Origin: Nakamurella multipartita DSM 44233
Lineage (GTDB): Bacteria; Actinomycetota; Actinomycetes; Mycobacteriales; Nakamurellaceae
Direction of reading: 5' to 3'
Assembly (NCBI RefSeq): GCF_000024365.1
Contig: NC_013235.1
Location: forward strand, 3,968,001 to 4,032,000
DNA: 64,000 nt
In this document: positions 57,086 through 64,000 of the stretch, in pieces
Numbering within the stretch: the first letter of the stretch is position 1
How the letters are laid out: each line of letters begins with the position of its first letter
Position numbers and translations under genes: made by a program
Notes under the pieces: generated by a model
What the model saw: only the letters and a program-made list of their open reading frames with translations
Databases searched by the model: none
Told to the model about the DNA's origin: nothing

Positions 57086-57123
57086 CAAAACACCCAGATC
57101 CGTTCCGTTGCTACGGCGACCCG
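57086..57123 (-). repeat. Right terminal inverted repeat of the Tn3 element
   Basis: Read inward from 57123 it begins CGGGTCGCCGTAGCAACGGA, matching the left repeat at 29 of 38 positions. It is followed by target copy GGCAG at 57124-57128. IS21 element B is inserted at its inner edge. Confidence 0.85.
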
Positions 57124-57184
57124 GGCAGTGGCTGCGGCCCTGGACCGGCAGGAAGGTACCCGTCGACCGTTGGTCCGATGCGGC

Positions 57185-57622
57185 TCAGTCCTGCATCAGG
57201 GTAGGGCTGTGAATGCTTTCCCACTGGTCATCGGACAAGTAGGCCAACGCGGACGGGAAGAGACCATTTTCTTCTCGATCGATATGACTCTTGAGAAGCA
57301 ACACAAGATGGGGCACGTGCGACAAATCACCGGCCACGATCGCATCGATGTGCCGGTCGAGTTCGTCATGCTCGGCGCACAGTTCCTCGATGTGCTCAGT
57401 GAATAGGTCGTCCTTTTTCATTTCGGCGAACACACCGTTTTCCTCCCGCCGGGCGTGCGGGTGCAGCTTGCCGGCGAGCTCGTGGGCGGCGGCCCGGCCG
57501 GCCTCGACGTCACCGTCTCGGTGGGCAGCGGTCAGCCGGTAAGCACAGGCGGCGATGTCCTCATGTTCCTTGCTGAGCTTGGCGATCATCGGGATGTTGC
57601 GGCAGCCGCAGTAACTGCACAT
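57185..57622 (-). CDS. Hemerythrin-like HHE-domain protein
   Basis: The 145-residue protein has a di-iron HHE signature: His in KLSKEHEDIAACAYRL, HPHARREENGVF, HIEELCAEHDELDRHI and the final HIDREENGLFP. An N-terminal MCSYCGCRNIP adds three cysteines. Such proteins bind O2 or NO, or repair Fe-S clusters. It is seven bases after narI and same-strand, so it belongs to the nar operon, consistent with protection from nitrosative stress. Confidence 0.9.
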   Translation of the reverse strand: MCSYCGCRNIPMIAKLSKEHEDIAACAYRLTAAHRDGDVEAGRAAAHELAGKLHPHARREENGVFAEMKKDDLFTEHIEELCAEHDELDRHIDAIVAGDLSHVPHLVLLLKSHIDREENGLFPSALAYLSDDQWESIHSPTLMQD

Positions 57623-57628
57623 TGGGTG

Positions 57629-58363
57629 TCACCATCCTCGACGTTTGGGCCGGGAGCCGACCGGGTTGCCGGGGCGGCCGGCGTCCCGGGACCGGTAGAC
57701 GATGTAGGGGCGGAACAGGTACGCGACCGGCGCGCTGAACGCGTGGACCAGCCGGGTGAACGGCCAGAGAGCGAACAGCGCCAGGCCGATGATCGCGTGC
57801 AGCTGGTAGCTCAGCGGGGCACCGGCCATCGCCGCGCCGTCCGGCCGCAGGAGGAAGATCGACCGGAACCAGACCGACACCGTCTCGCGGTAGTTGTACG
57901 GCTCCCCGACGATGCCCGAGCCGACCATGGTGGTGGCCAGGCCGGCGACGATCGCCAGAACCAGCACCAGGTACATCAGCTTGTCGTTGCGGGTGGTGGC
58001 CATGAACACCGGACCCTTCGTGCGCCGCCGGTACACCAGGATGATCACCCCGGCCAGCGTGCAGACGCCGGCGATCGTGCCGAGCAGTACCGCCTGCACG
58101 TGGTAGGCCGTCTCACTCAGACCGACCGCGTGGGTCCAGCTCTCGGGAATCACCAGGCCGATGACGTGGCCGACGATGACCACCAGGATGCCGAAGTGGA
58201 ACAGCGGGCTGCCGATCCGCAACAGCTTGCTCTCGTACAGCTGGGAGGAGCGGGTGGTCCAGCCGAACTTGTCGTAGCGGTAGCGCCACCAGAGCCCGAC
58301 CGCCAGGATCGCGATCGTCACGTACGGCACGATCGACCAGAACAGCGCCCCGGCGCTCATCAC
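57629..58363 (-). CDS. narI: Respiratory nitrate reductase gamma subunit
   Basis: The 244-residue cytochrome b membrane anchor has five helices (LFWSIVPYVTIAILAVGLWW; PLFHFGILVVIVGHVIGLVI; VQAVLLGTIAGVCTLAGVII; YLVLVLAIVAGLATTMVG; LHAIIGLALFALWPFTRLVH). Haem ligands are His in helices 2 and 5. It oxidises quinol and passes electrons to NarH. The ATG overlaps the narJ stop (ATGA). Confidence 0.94.
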   Translation of the reverse strand: MMSAGALFWSIVPYVTIAILAVGLWWRYRYDKFGWTTRSSQLYESKLLRIGSPLFHFGILVVIVGHVIGLVIPESWTHAVGLSETAYHVQAVLLGTIAGVCTLAGVIILVYRRRTKGPVFMATTRNDKLMYLVLVLAIVAGLATTMVGSGIVGEPYNYRETVSVWFRSIFLLRPDGAAMAGAPLSYQLHAIIGLALFALWPFTRLVHAFSAPVAYLFRPYIVYRSRDAGRPGNPVGSRPKRRGW

Positions 58364-59073
58364 AGTGCCTTCCCAGCGGCAAATCTCGGGTTCGGGCCGA
58401 GCAGCAGGTCGACCGGGCCGGACCGGGGACCGGCCGGGGCGGCCGGCCCGGCCAGCGGGTACGGGTCGAGGCCGACCGCCTCCGCCGGCGGACCCTGCAT
58501 GATCAACCGGCGGGCCAGCAGCAGGTCCTGCTCGCCGGGCGGCGGTAGCGTCGCGGCCACCGCCTGCACGACGTCCGCGTACGCGGAGTCCATGGCCTGC
58601 AACCCCTCGTGCAGCAGGTCGATCGACGTCCGGTGGTCGGCGAGCAGCCGGTACCCGGCGTCCTCGTCGACGGTGGCGGCGAACTCGAGCACCACCGCCA
58701 GATGGTCGGGCAGCTCACCGGCCGGCGGGACCGCCCCGACCGCCCGGTAGGCCGACGCGAACTCCAGCAGGGCCACGCCGCGGCCGCGGGTGTCACCGGC
58801 CGTGTAGTACGTCAGGAACAGCGTGCGCCGGCGGCGCCAGTCGAACGTGTCGACGTACCGGATGGCGGCGTCGACCGTCGGCTGCTCGGCGAGCCGGTCC
58901 ACGCTGCGACGCAACGGCTCTCCGGCGGCCGGCGGCAGCGCCCGGATCGCCGCGCGAACCAGGGCCAACCGGTCGACCCAGGCCTCGTCGGGGTAGGCCA
59001 GCAGCAGGGACGCGGACTGCCAGATCACCCGGCGGTCGGCGGTTCGGTCGGTCTCTCGGCGGCGCAGTCTCAT
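58360..59073 (-). CDS. narJ: Nitrate reductase assembly chaperone
   Basis: The 237-residue all-helical TorD-like chaperone inserts the molybdenum cofactor into NarG. Segments include ASLLLAYPDEAWVDRLALVR, the hallmark YVDTFDWRRRRTLFLTYYTA, and LPDHLAVVLEFAATVDEDAG. The ATG at 59073 overlaps the narH stop, and its own stop overlaps narI. Confidence 0.92.
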   Translation of the reverse strand: MRLRRRETDRTADRRVIWQSASLLLAYPDEAWVDRLALVRAAIRALPPAAGEPLRRSVDRLAEQPTVDAAIRYVDTFDWRRRRTLFLTYYTAGDTRGRGVALLEFASAYRAVGAVPPAGELPDHLAVVLEFAATVDEDAGYRLLADHRTSIDLLHEGLQAMDSAYADVVQAVAATLPPPGEQDLLLARRLIMQGPPAEAVGLDPYPLAGPAAPAGPRSGPVDLLLGPNPRFAAGKAL

Positions 59074-60755
59074 GCCTGCTCCTCGCGTCCGGTCGCCCGG
59101 GGCGAGCCGGGCCGCGGGGTGAACATCGACTCCGGGGTCCCCTTGCCGTCCCAGTTGAGCAGGTTGACCCGGGACCGGTGGCCCCCGCGCACGCCGAGCT
59201 CCTCGGTGGTCTGCCGTTCCCGCAACGCCTGGAACGTCTCCACCGCGACCGGTACCGGTGACCCGCTGGCCTCGCCGAACGGGCCGGAGTCGTACATGCC
59301 CGGCCCCCCGTCGAAGTCCAGCGCGCAATCGGTCACCGACTCCTCCAGCCGATGGCCCTGGGCCGCGTAGGCGGTCGGGATGACGTACCGCTGCTCGTAC
59401 TTGGCGATCGCCAGCAGCCGGTACATCTCGTACATCGATTCCTCGCTCATCCCCACCGAGGCCGGGATCGAGGGGTCCGGCTCGCGTTCCAGGTTGTGGT
59501 CACGCATGTAGGCGCGCATGGCCGCCAGCGTGCGCAGCACCCGGTCGACCGGCGCGGTGTCGCCGGCGGTGAACAACCCGGCCAGGTACTCGATCGGGAT
59601 GCGCAACGCCGAGATCGCACCGAACAGGTTGTCCACGTCCTCGCCGTCGTGCGCCTCCCGGCTGATCGCGTCGACGACCGGCGACAGCGGCGGCACGTAC
59701 CAGACCATCGGCATGGTGCGGTATTCCGGATGCAGCGGCAGCGCCACCTGGTACTGCTTGATCAACGCGTACACCGGCGATCGGCGCGCGGCCTCCAACC
59801 ACTCGTCGGTGACGCCGTTCTCCCGGGCGGCGGCGGCCACGGCCGGGTCGGACGGGTCCAGCAGCAGGTCCAACTGGGCCTGGTACAGGTCCTGCTCGCG
59901 TTCGGTCGAGGCGGCGGCCAGCACCTTGTCGGCGTCGTACAGCAGCAGCCCGAGGTAGCGCAGCCGGCCCACACAGGTCTCGGAACACACGGTGGGTAAA
60001 CCCACCTCGATCCGCGGGTAGCAGAACGTGCACTTCTCGGCCTTGCCGGTCCGGTGGTTGAAGTACACCTTCTTGTAGGGGCAGCCGGACACGCACATCC
60101 GCCAGCCGCGGCACTTGTCCTGGTCGACCAGCACGATGCCGTCCTCGGCCCGCTTGTACATCGCCCCGGACGGGCACGACGCCACGCACGACGGGTTCAG
60201 GCAGTGCTCGCAGATTCGGGGCAGGTAGAACATGAACGCCTGCTCGAGTTCCAGCTTGATCTTGTCGCTGACCTGGGCGAGCACCGGGTCACCGGCCAGG
60301 ATCTCCGGAGAACCGCCGAGGTTGTCGTCCCAGTTCGCCGACCAGGTCACCTTCATCGGCTCGCCGGAGAGCAGGCTGCGGGGCGGGGCCGTCGGCATGT
60401 GCTCGCCCAGCGGCGCGGTCGTCAGGTTCTCGTAGTCGTAGGTCCAGGGCTCGTAGTAGTCCTCGATCGAGGGCATCTTCGGGTTCGAGAAGATGTTCAG
60501 CAGCTTCTTGAACCGCCCGCCGGCCCGCAGCCGGAGCCGGCCGCGCGAGTCGCGGACCCAGCCACCCTCCCAGCGGTCCTGATTCTCGTAGGTGCGCGGA
60601 TAGCCCTGCCCGGGGCGGGTTTCCACGTTGTTGAACCACACGTACTCGACCCCGGACCGGTTGGTCCAGGCCTGCTTGCAGGTCACCGAGCAGGTGTGGC
60701 AGCCGATGCACTTGTCCAGGTTCATCACCATGGCCAGTTGCGCCATCACACGCAT
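59070..60755 (-). CDS. narH: Respiratory nitrate reductase beta subunit
   Basis: The 561-residue Fe-S subunit has cysteine clusters CIGCHTCSVTCKQAW, CEHCLNPSCVASCPSG, CRGWRMCVSGCPYK (Trp in place of a Cys, as in NarH for the [3Fe-4S] centre) and CTFCYPRIE. It carries electrons from NarI to NarG. The start overlaps the narG stop by one base (TGATG). Confidence 0.95.
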   Translation of the reverse strand: MRVMAQLAMVMNLDKCIGCHTCSVTCKQAWTNRSGVEYVWFNNVETRPGQGYPRTYENQDRWEGGWVRDSRGRLRLRAGGRFKKLLNIFSNPKMPSIEDYYEPWTYDYENLTTAPLGEHMPTAPPRSLLSGEPMKVTWSANWDDNLGGSPEILAGDPVLAQVSDKIKLELEQAFMFYLPRICEHCLNPSCVASCPSGAMYKRAEDGIVLVDQDKCRGWRMCVSGCPYKKVYFNHRTGKAEKCTFCYPRIEVGLPTVCSETCVGRLRYLGLLLYDADKVLAAASTEREQDLYQAQLDLLLDPSDPAVAAAARENGVTDEWLEAARRSPVYALIKQYQVALPLHPEYRTMPMVWYVPPLSPVVDAISREAHDGEDVDNLFGAISALRIPIEYLAGLFTAGDTAPVDRVLRTLAAMRAYMRDHNLEREPDPSIPASVGMSEESMYEMYRLLAIAKYEQRYVIPTAYAAQGHRLEESVTDCALDFDGGPGMYDSGPFGEASGSPVPVAVETFQALRERQTTEELGVRGGHRSRVNLLNWDGKGTPESMFTPRPGSPRATGREEQA

Positions 60756-63700
60756 CAGTACTGCACCTCCTGCGAGCGCCGGCGAACCATGGTGACCTCG
60801 TCACGCTGGTTCCCGGTCGGCCCGAGATAGTTGAACGCGAAGGACATCTGGGCGTAGCCGCCGGCCAGATGGGTGGGCTTGACCAGCAACCGGGTCAGCG
60901 AGTTGTGAATGCCGCCCCGGGTGCCGGTGGTCTCGGTCAGCGGCATGTCGATGGTCCGTTCCTGGGCGTGGTGCACGTAGACCACCCCCTCGGGCATCCG
61001 GTGGGACACGATGGCCCGCAACACCATCACCCCGTTGCGGTTGACCGCCTCGACCCAGTCGTTGTCGGCCACCCCGATCTTGGCGGCGTCGGCGCCGCTG
61101 ATCCACATGGTCGGCCCGCCCCGGGACAGCGAGAGCATGAACAGGTTGTCCTGGTACTCGGAATGGATGGACCATTTGGAGTGCGGGGTCAGGTACCGCA
61201 CGCACAGGCCCAGACCCTCGGTAGTGTCGCCGATCCGGGGCTCGCCGAACAGGCCCTGGATGTCCAGCGGCGGCCGGAACACCGGCAACTGCTCGCCCAG
61301 CTCCTCCATCCAGTCGTGATCGACGTAGAAGTGCATGCGGCCGGTGAGGGTGTGCCAGGGCTTGAGCTCCTCCACGTTCACGGTGAACGGCGCGTAGCGC
61401 CGGCCGCCGGTCTCGCTGCCCGACCACTCGGGGCTGGTGATCACCGGGACCGGGCGGGCGGCGGTGTCGGCGTAGCTGATCCGCTTCTCCTCGCTGCCCT
61501 CGGCCAGGTGCACCAGCGGGCGTCCGGTCCGCCGCTCCAGCTGCCGGAAACCCTCGACCGCCAGCCGGCCGTTGGTCGTGCCGGCCAGGGCCAGGATGGT
61601 GTCGGCCATCTTCACCGCGGTGTCGATGGCCGGGCGTCCCGCTCCGGCCCCGTGATCCATCACTCCGTGCCGCGCGGCCAGCTCGCCGACCTCCCGATCT
61701 GGGATGACGGTGACCGCCTTGGTCGTCACCCCGAGGGTGTCCACCAGCGGACCCAACGTCTCCCACTGCTGGGCCAGCGCCGGGTAGTCGCGGGTGACGA
61801 CGGCGATCTGCCCCATCGTCCGGCCCGGCACCGGCACCTCCCCGGTGGCCCGCCAGTCCCGTTGCGTGCCGTGCGGGTAGGCGGTCTCCCCCGGGGTGTC
61901 GTGCTGCAGCGGCGTCATCACCACGTCCTGCCGCACGCCCAGATGAGTGGCCGCCAGCCGGGAGAAGACCCGGGCGATGGTGTGGAACGCGTCGAAGTCC
62001 GACCGGGTCTCCCACGGCGGGTCGATGGCCGGGCTGAACGCGTGCACGTACGGGTGCATGTCGGTGGAGGACAGGTCGGCCTTCTCGTACCAGGTGGCCG
62101 CGGGCAGCACGACATCCGAGAGCAGGGTGGTCGAGGTCATCCGGAAGTCCAGCGACAGCATCAGATCGAGCTTGCCCGCCGGTGTCCGGTCGACCCAGGT
62201 GACGTCCCGCGGCCGCAACGGCTCCGGTGTCGGGTCGGCCCGCAGGTTCGAGGTCGTCCCGAGCAGGTGCCGCAGGAAGTACTCGTTGCCCTTGCTGGAC
62301 GAGCCGAGCAGGTTGGCCCGCCAGGCGGTGAGCACCCGCGGCCAGTTGCCCGGGTCGTCCGGGTCGGTGACGGCCAGCTTGAGCTGTCCGGACGCCAGCT
62401 GCGCGGCGACGTACTGCGGCGCCGGCACTCCGGCGGCTGCCGCCTCGTCGGCCAGATCCAGGCTGCTGCGGTCGAATTGGGGGAAGAACGGCATCCACCC
62501 CATGGCCACGGATGCGGCCAGCACGTCCATGGTGTGCATCCCGGCGAACCGGCCCCGGCCCAGCGGCGAGGCCAGGGCGTCGGCCCGGTACCCGTCGTAG
62601 CGCCACTGGTCGGTGTGCGCGTACCAGTAACCGGTGCCAATCATCTGCCGCGGCGGGCGCACCCAGTCGCTAGCCATCGCCATGGTCGCCCAACCGGTGA
62701 TCGGCCGGCACTTCTCCTGGCCGACGTAGTGGGCCCAGCCGCCACCGTTGCGACCCATCGACCCGGTCAGGATCAACATCGCCAGGATGGCCCGGTAGGT
62801 GGCATCGCCGTGGAACCACTGGCAGATCCCGGCGCCCATGATGATCATCGAGCGGCCGCCGGATTCCTCGGCGTTGCGGGCGAACTCGCGGGCCACCCGG
62901 ATCGCCTGGGCCGCGGACACCCCGGTGATCGGCTCCTGCCAGGCCGGCGTGTAGGGCTCGGCGGCGTCGTCGTATCCGGCCGGCCAGCTGCCCGGCAGCC
63001 CGGACCGGTGGACCCCGTACTGGGCCAGCATCAGATCGAACACCGTGCAGCACAGCCGGTCCCCCACCCGGCGCACCGGGACCCCGCGGGTGAGCACCGC
63101 CGCCCGGCCGTCCGGGGTGTCGAACCGGGTGAGCAGCACCGGCACCGACTCGCCGGGATCGGCCAGCACGGTCAGCTGCGGCACGACCCCGGCCAGGTCC
63201 AGGTTCCATTTGCCCACCCCCGAGTCCGTATAACGGAACCCGAGAGATCCGTGGGGCGCGACCACCTCGCCGGTGCGGCCGTCCACCAGGACCGGCTTGA
63301 AGGCCGCGCCTTCGGATTCGTCCCCGAGGTCGGCGGCGGTCAGGTTCTTGCCGGGCACGTAGGCCCCGTCCCGCTCCTCCAACGCGATCAGGAACGGCAG
63401 ATCGGTGTACTGCCGGACGTAGTCGACAAAGAACGGGGTGCGCTTCTCCACCAGGAATTCCCGCAGGATGACGTGCCCCATGGCCATGCCCAGCGCGCCG
63501 TCGGTGCCGGCCGCGCAGGGCATCCACTCGTCGGCGAACTTCGTGTTGTCGGCGTAGTCGGGACTGACCGTGACGACCTTGGTGCCGCGGTAGCGGACCT
63601 CGGCCATCCAGTGCGCGTCCGGGGTCCGGGTGACCGGGACGTTGGAGCCCCACAGCATGAGATAGGAGGCGTCCCACCAGTCCCCGGACTCGGGCACGTC

Positions 63701-64000
63701 GGTCTGATCGCCGAACACCTGCGGTGAGGCCACCGGCAGGTCGGCGTACCAGTCGTAGAACGAGGTCATCGCCCCGCCCATCAGCTCGACGAACCGGGAG
63801 CCGGCCGCGTGCGAGACCATGGACATGGCCGGGATCGGCGAGAAGCCGGCGATCCGGTCCGGCCCGTAGCGCTTGATGGTGTGCACGTGGGCGGCGGCGA
63901 TCATCTCGCACGCCTCGTCCCAGCTCACCCGGACCAGGCCGCCCTTGCCGCGGGCCTGCTGGTAGCGGCGGCGACGCTCCGGATCGTCCTGGATCTCGGC
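60755..64000 (-). CDS. narG: Respiratory nitrate reductase alpha subunit (5' end beyond window)
   Basis: This is the catalytic Mo-bis-MGD subunit, which reduces nitrate to nitrite. The visible 1081 codons lack the N-terminal [4Fe-4S] region. Motifs include VSWDEACEMIAAAHVHTIKR, the YADLPVASPQVFGDQTDVPE segment with its Mo-ligand Asp, MLWGSNVPVTRTPDAHWMAE and QSPVPE-like later elements. The coding sequence continues past 64000. It leads the operon narGHJI-hemerythrin, with every junction overlapping or close. Confidence 0.94.
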   Translation of the reverse strand, partial: AEIQDDPERRRRYQQARGKGGLVRVSWDEACEMIAAAHVHTIKRYGPDRIAGFSPIPAMSMVSHAAGSRFVELMGGAMTSFYDWYADLPVASPQVFGDQTDVPESGDWWDASYLMLWGSNVPVTRTPDAHWMAEVRYRGTKVVTVSPDYADNTKFADEWMPCAAGTDGALGMAMGHVILREFLVEKRTPFFVDYVRQYTDLPFLIALEERDGAYVPGKNLTAADLGDESEGAAFKPVLVDGRTGEVVAPHGSLGFRYTDSGVGKWNLDLAGVVPQLTVLADPGESVPVLLTRFDTPDGRAAVLTRGVPVRRVGDRLCCTVFDLMLAQYGVHRSGLPGSWPAGYDDAAEPYTPAWQEPITGVSAAQAIRVAREFARNAEESGGRSMIIMGAGICQWFHGDATYRAILAMLILTGSMGRNGGGWAHYVGQEKCRPITGWATMAMASDWVRPPRQMIGTGYWYAHTDQWRYDGYRADALASPLGRGRFAGMHTMDVLAASVAMGWMPFFPQFDRSSLDLADEAAAAGVPAPQYVAAQLASGQLKLAVTDPDDPGNWPRVLTAWRANLLGSSSKGNEYFLRHLLGTTSNLRADPTPEPLRPRDVTWVDRTPAGKLDLMLSLDFRMTSTTLLSDVVLPAATWYEKADLSSTDMHPYVHAFSPAIDPPWETRSDFDAFHTIARVFSRLAATHLGVRQDVVMTPLQHDTPGETAYPHGTQRDWRATGEVPVPGRTMGQIAVVTRDYPALAQQWETLGPLVDTLGVTTKAVTVIPDREVGELAARHGVMDHGAGAGRPAIDTAVKMADTILALAGTTNGRLAVEGFRQLERRTGRPLVHLAEGSEEKRISYADTAARPVPVITSPEWSGSETGGRRYAPFTVNVEELKPWHTLTGRMHFYVDHDWMEELGEQLPVFRPPLDIQGLFGEPRIGDTTEGLGLCVRYLTPHSKWSIHSEYQDNLFMLSLSRGGPTMWISGADAAKIGVADNDWVEAVNRNGVMVLRAIVSHRMPEGVVYVHHAQERTIDMPLTETTGTRGGIHNSLTRLLVKPTHLAGGYAQMSFAFNYLGPTGNQRDEVTMVRRRSQEVQY

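Larger units (their letters stand above)
40105..57123. mobile_element. 17-kb Tn3-family transposon with heat-shock/ANTAR cargo and four nested IS
   Basis: The 38-bp ends match at 29 of 38 positions. The left starts GGGGTCGGCTTAGCAGCGGA at 40105; the right, read inward from 57123, starts CGGGTCGCCGTAGCAACGGA. Both are flanked by the 5-bp repeat GGCAG (40100-40104 and 57124-57128), as Tn3 elements produce. tnpR lies next to the left end and tnpA reads to the right end. Cargo between them is two GAF/ANTAR genes, hsp20, an unknown gene and a MerR/HspR-like gene. Removing the nested elements leaves about 7.8 kb. tnpA is broken, so the element is now immobile unless helped in trans. Confidence 0.88.

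Noticed and set aside
60869-63727. 952-codon open frame on the plus strand
   Set aside because: Antisense shadow of narG; no domain pattern and His/Gly/Arg-rich composition.

Overview
The window is high-GC DNA with dense coding, frequent 1-4 bp ATGA/GTGA gene overlaps, GTG starts and actinobacterial gene families (DUF3040, ANTAR regulators, a CmtR-like sensor, Acg-type nitroreductases, a seven-iron ferredoxin). It looks like a chromosomal segment of an actinomycete, perhaps Nakamurella/Frankiales-like; the genus is a guess. Two kinds of sequence alternate: a metabolic and redox backbone, and mobile DNA at several stages of decay.

Layout. Positions 1-4260 hold wreckage of mobile DNA: a ParB-like fragment with an internal stop, two adjacent tyrosine recombinases of Tn554 tnpA/tnpB type (both frameshifted, the first also lacking its catalytic Tyr) and a truncated STAS gene. 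From 4263 a sarcosine/one-carbon operon runs rightward (soxA lacking its 5' end, soxG, sdaA, purU), followed by a pabB-like gene and dodecin. Positions 11230-11730 hold a 15-residue lysine-rich ORF and a small HTH gene, separated by a regular array of three palindromes spaced 23 bp apart. Next come a frameshifted DUF2871 gene and an ABC exporter (permease and ATPase). Divergent from the exporter is a histidine kinase/response regulator pair. The kinase is split by an IS256-family element that itself carries a nested IS3-like element.

Positions 19700-38220 are a stress and redox region: three HTH regulators with Cys-containing C-terminal domains, a MarR-cupin fusion with a perfect palindromic operator, stomatin, two Acg-type nitroreductases sharing an almost identical 5' third, an aconitase, an operon of DoxX-folE-transaldolase-FAD reductase, a universal stress protein, a stand-alone cytochrome oxidase subunit I, ferredoxin fdxA and a DUF488 protein. 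hmp (NO dioxygenase) ends at 40080, and a hemerythrin gene and narGHJI begin at 57185.

Between hmp and the hemerythrin gene lies a 17-kb Tn3-family transposon (40105-57123). It has matching 38-bp ends, a GGCAG target duplication, tnpR at the left and tnpA at the right. Its cargo is two GAF/ANTAR regulators, Hsp20 and a MerR/HspR-like regulator. Four further insertions landed in it, each with its own target duplication: an IS21 in the first ANTAR gene, an IS3 and an IS256 in tnpA, and a second IS21 at the right end. That second IS21 carries its own cargo, a CmtR-like metal sensor and a cation-diffusion-facilitator transporter. Removing each insertion with one target copy restores a reading frame for the kinase, the ANTAR gene and tnpA (tnpA also has an unrelated 1-nt frameshift), which supports the boundaries.
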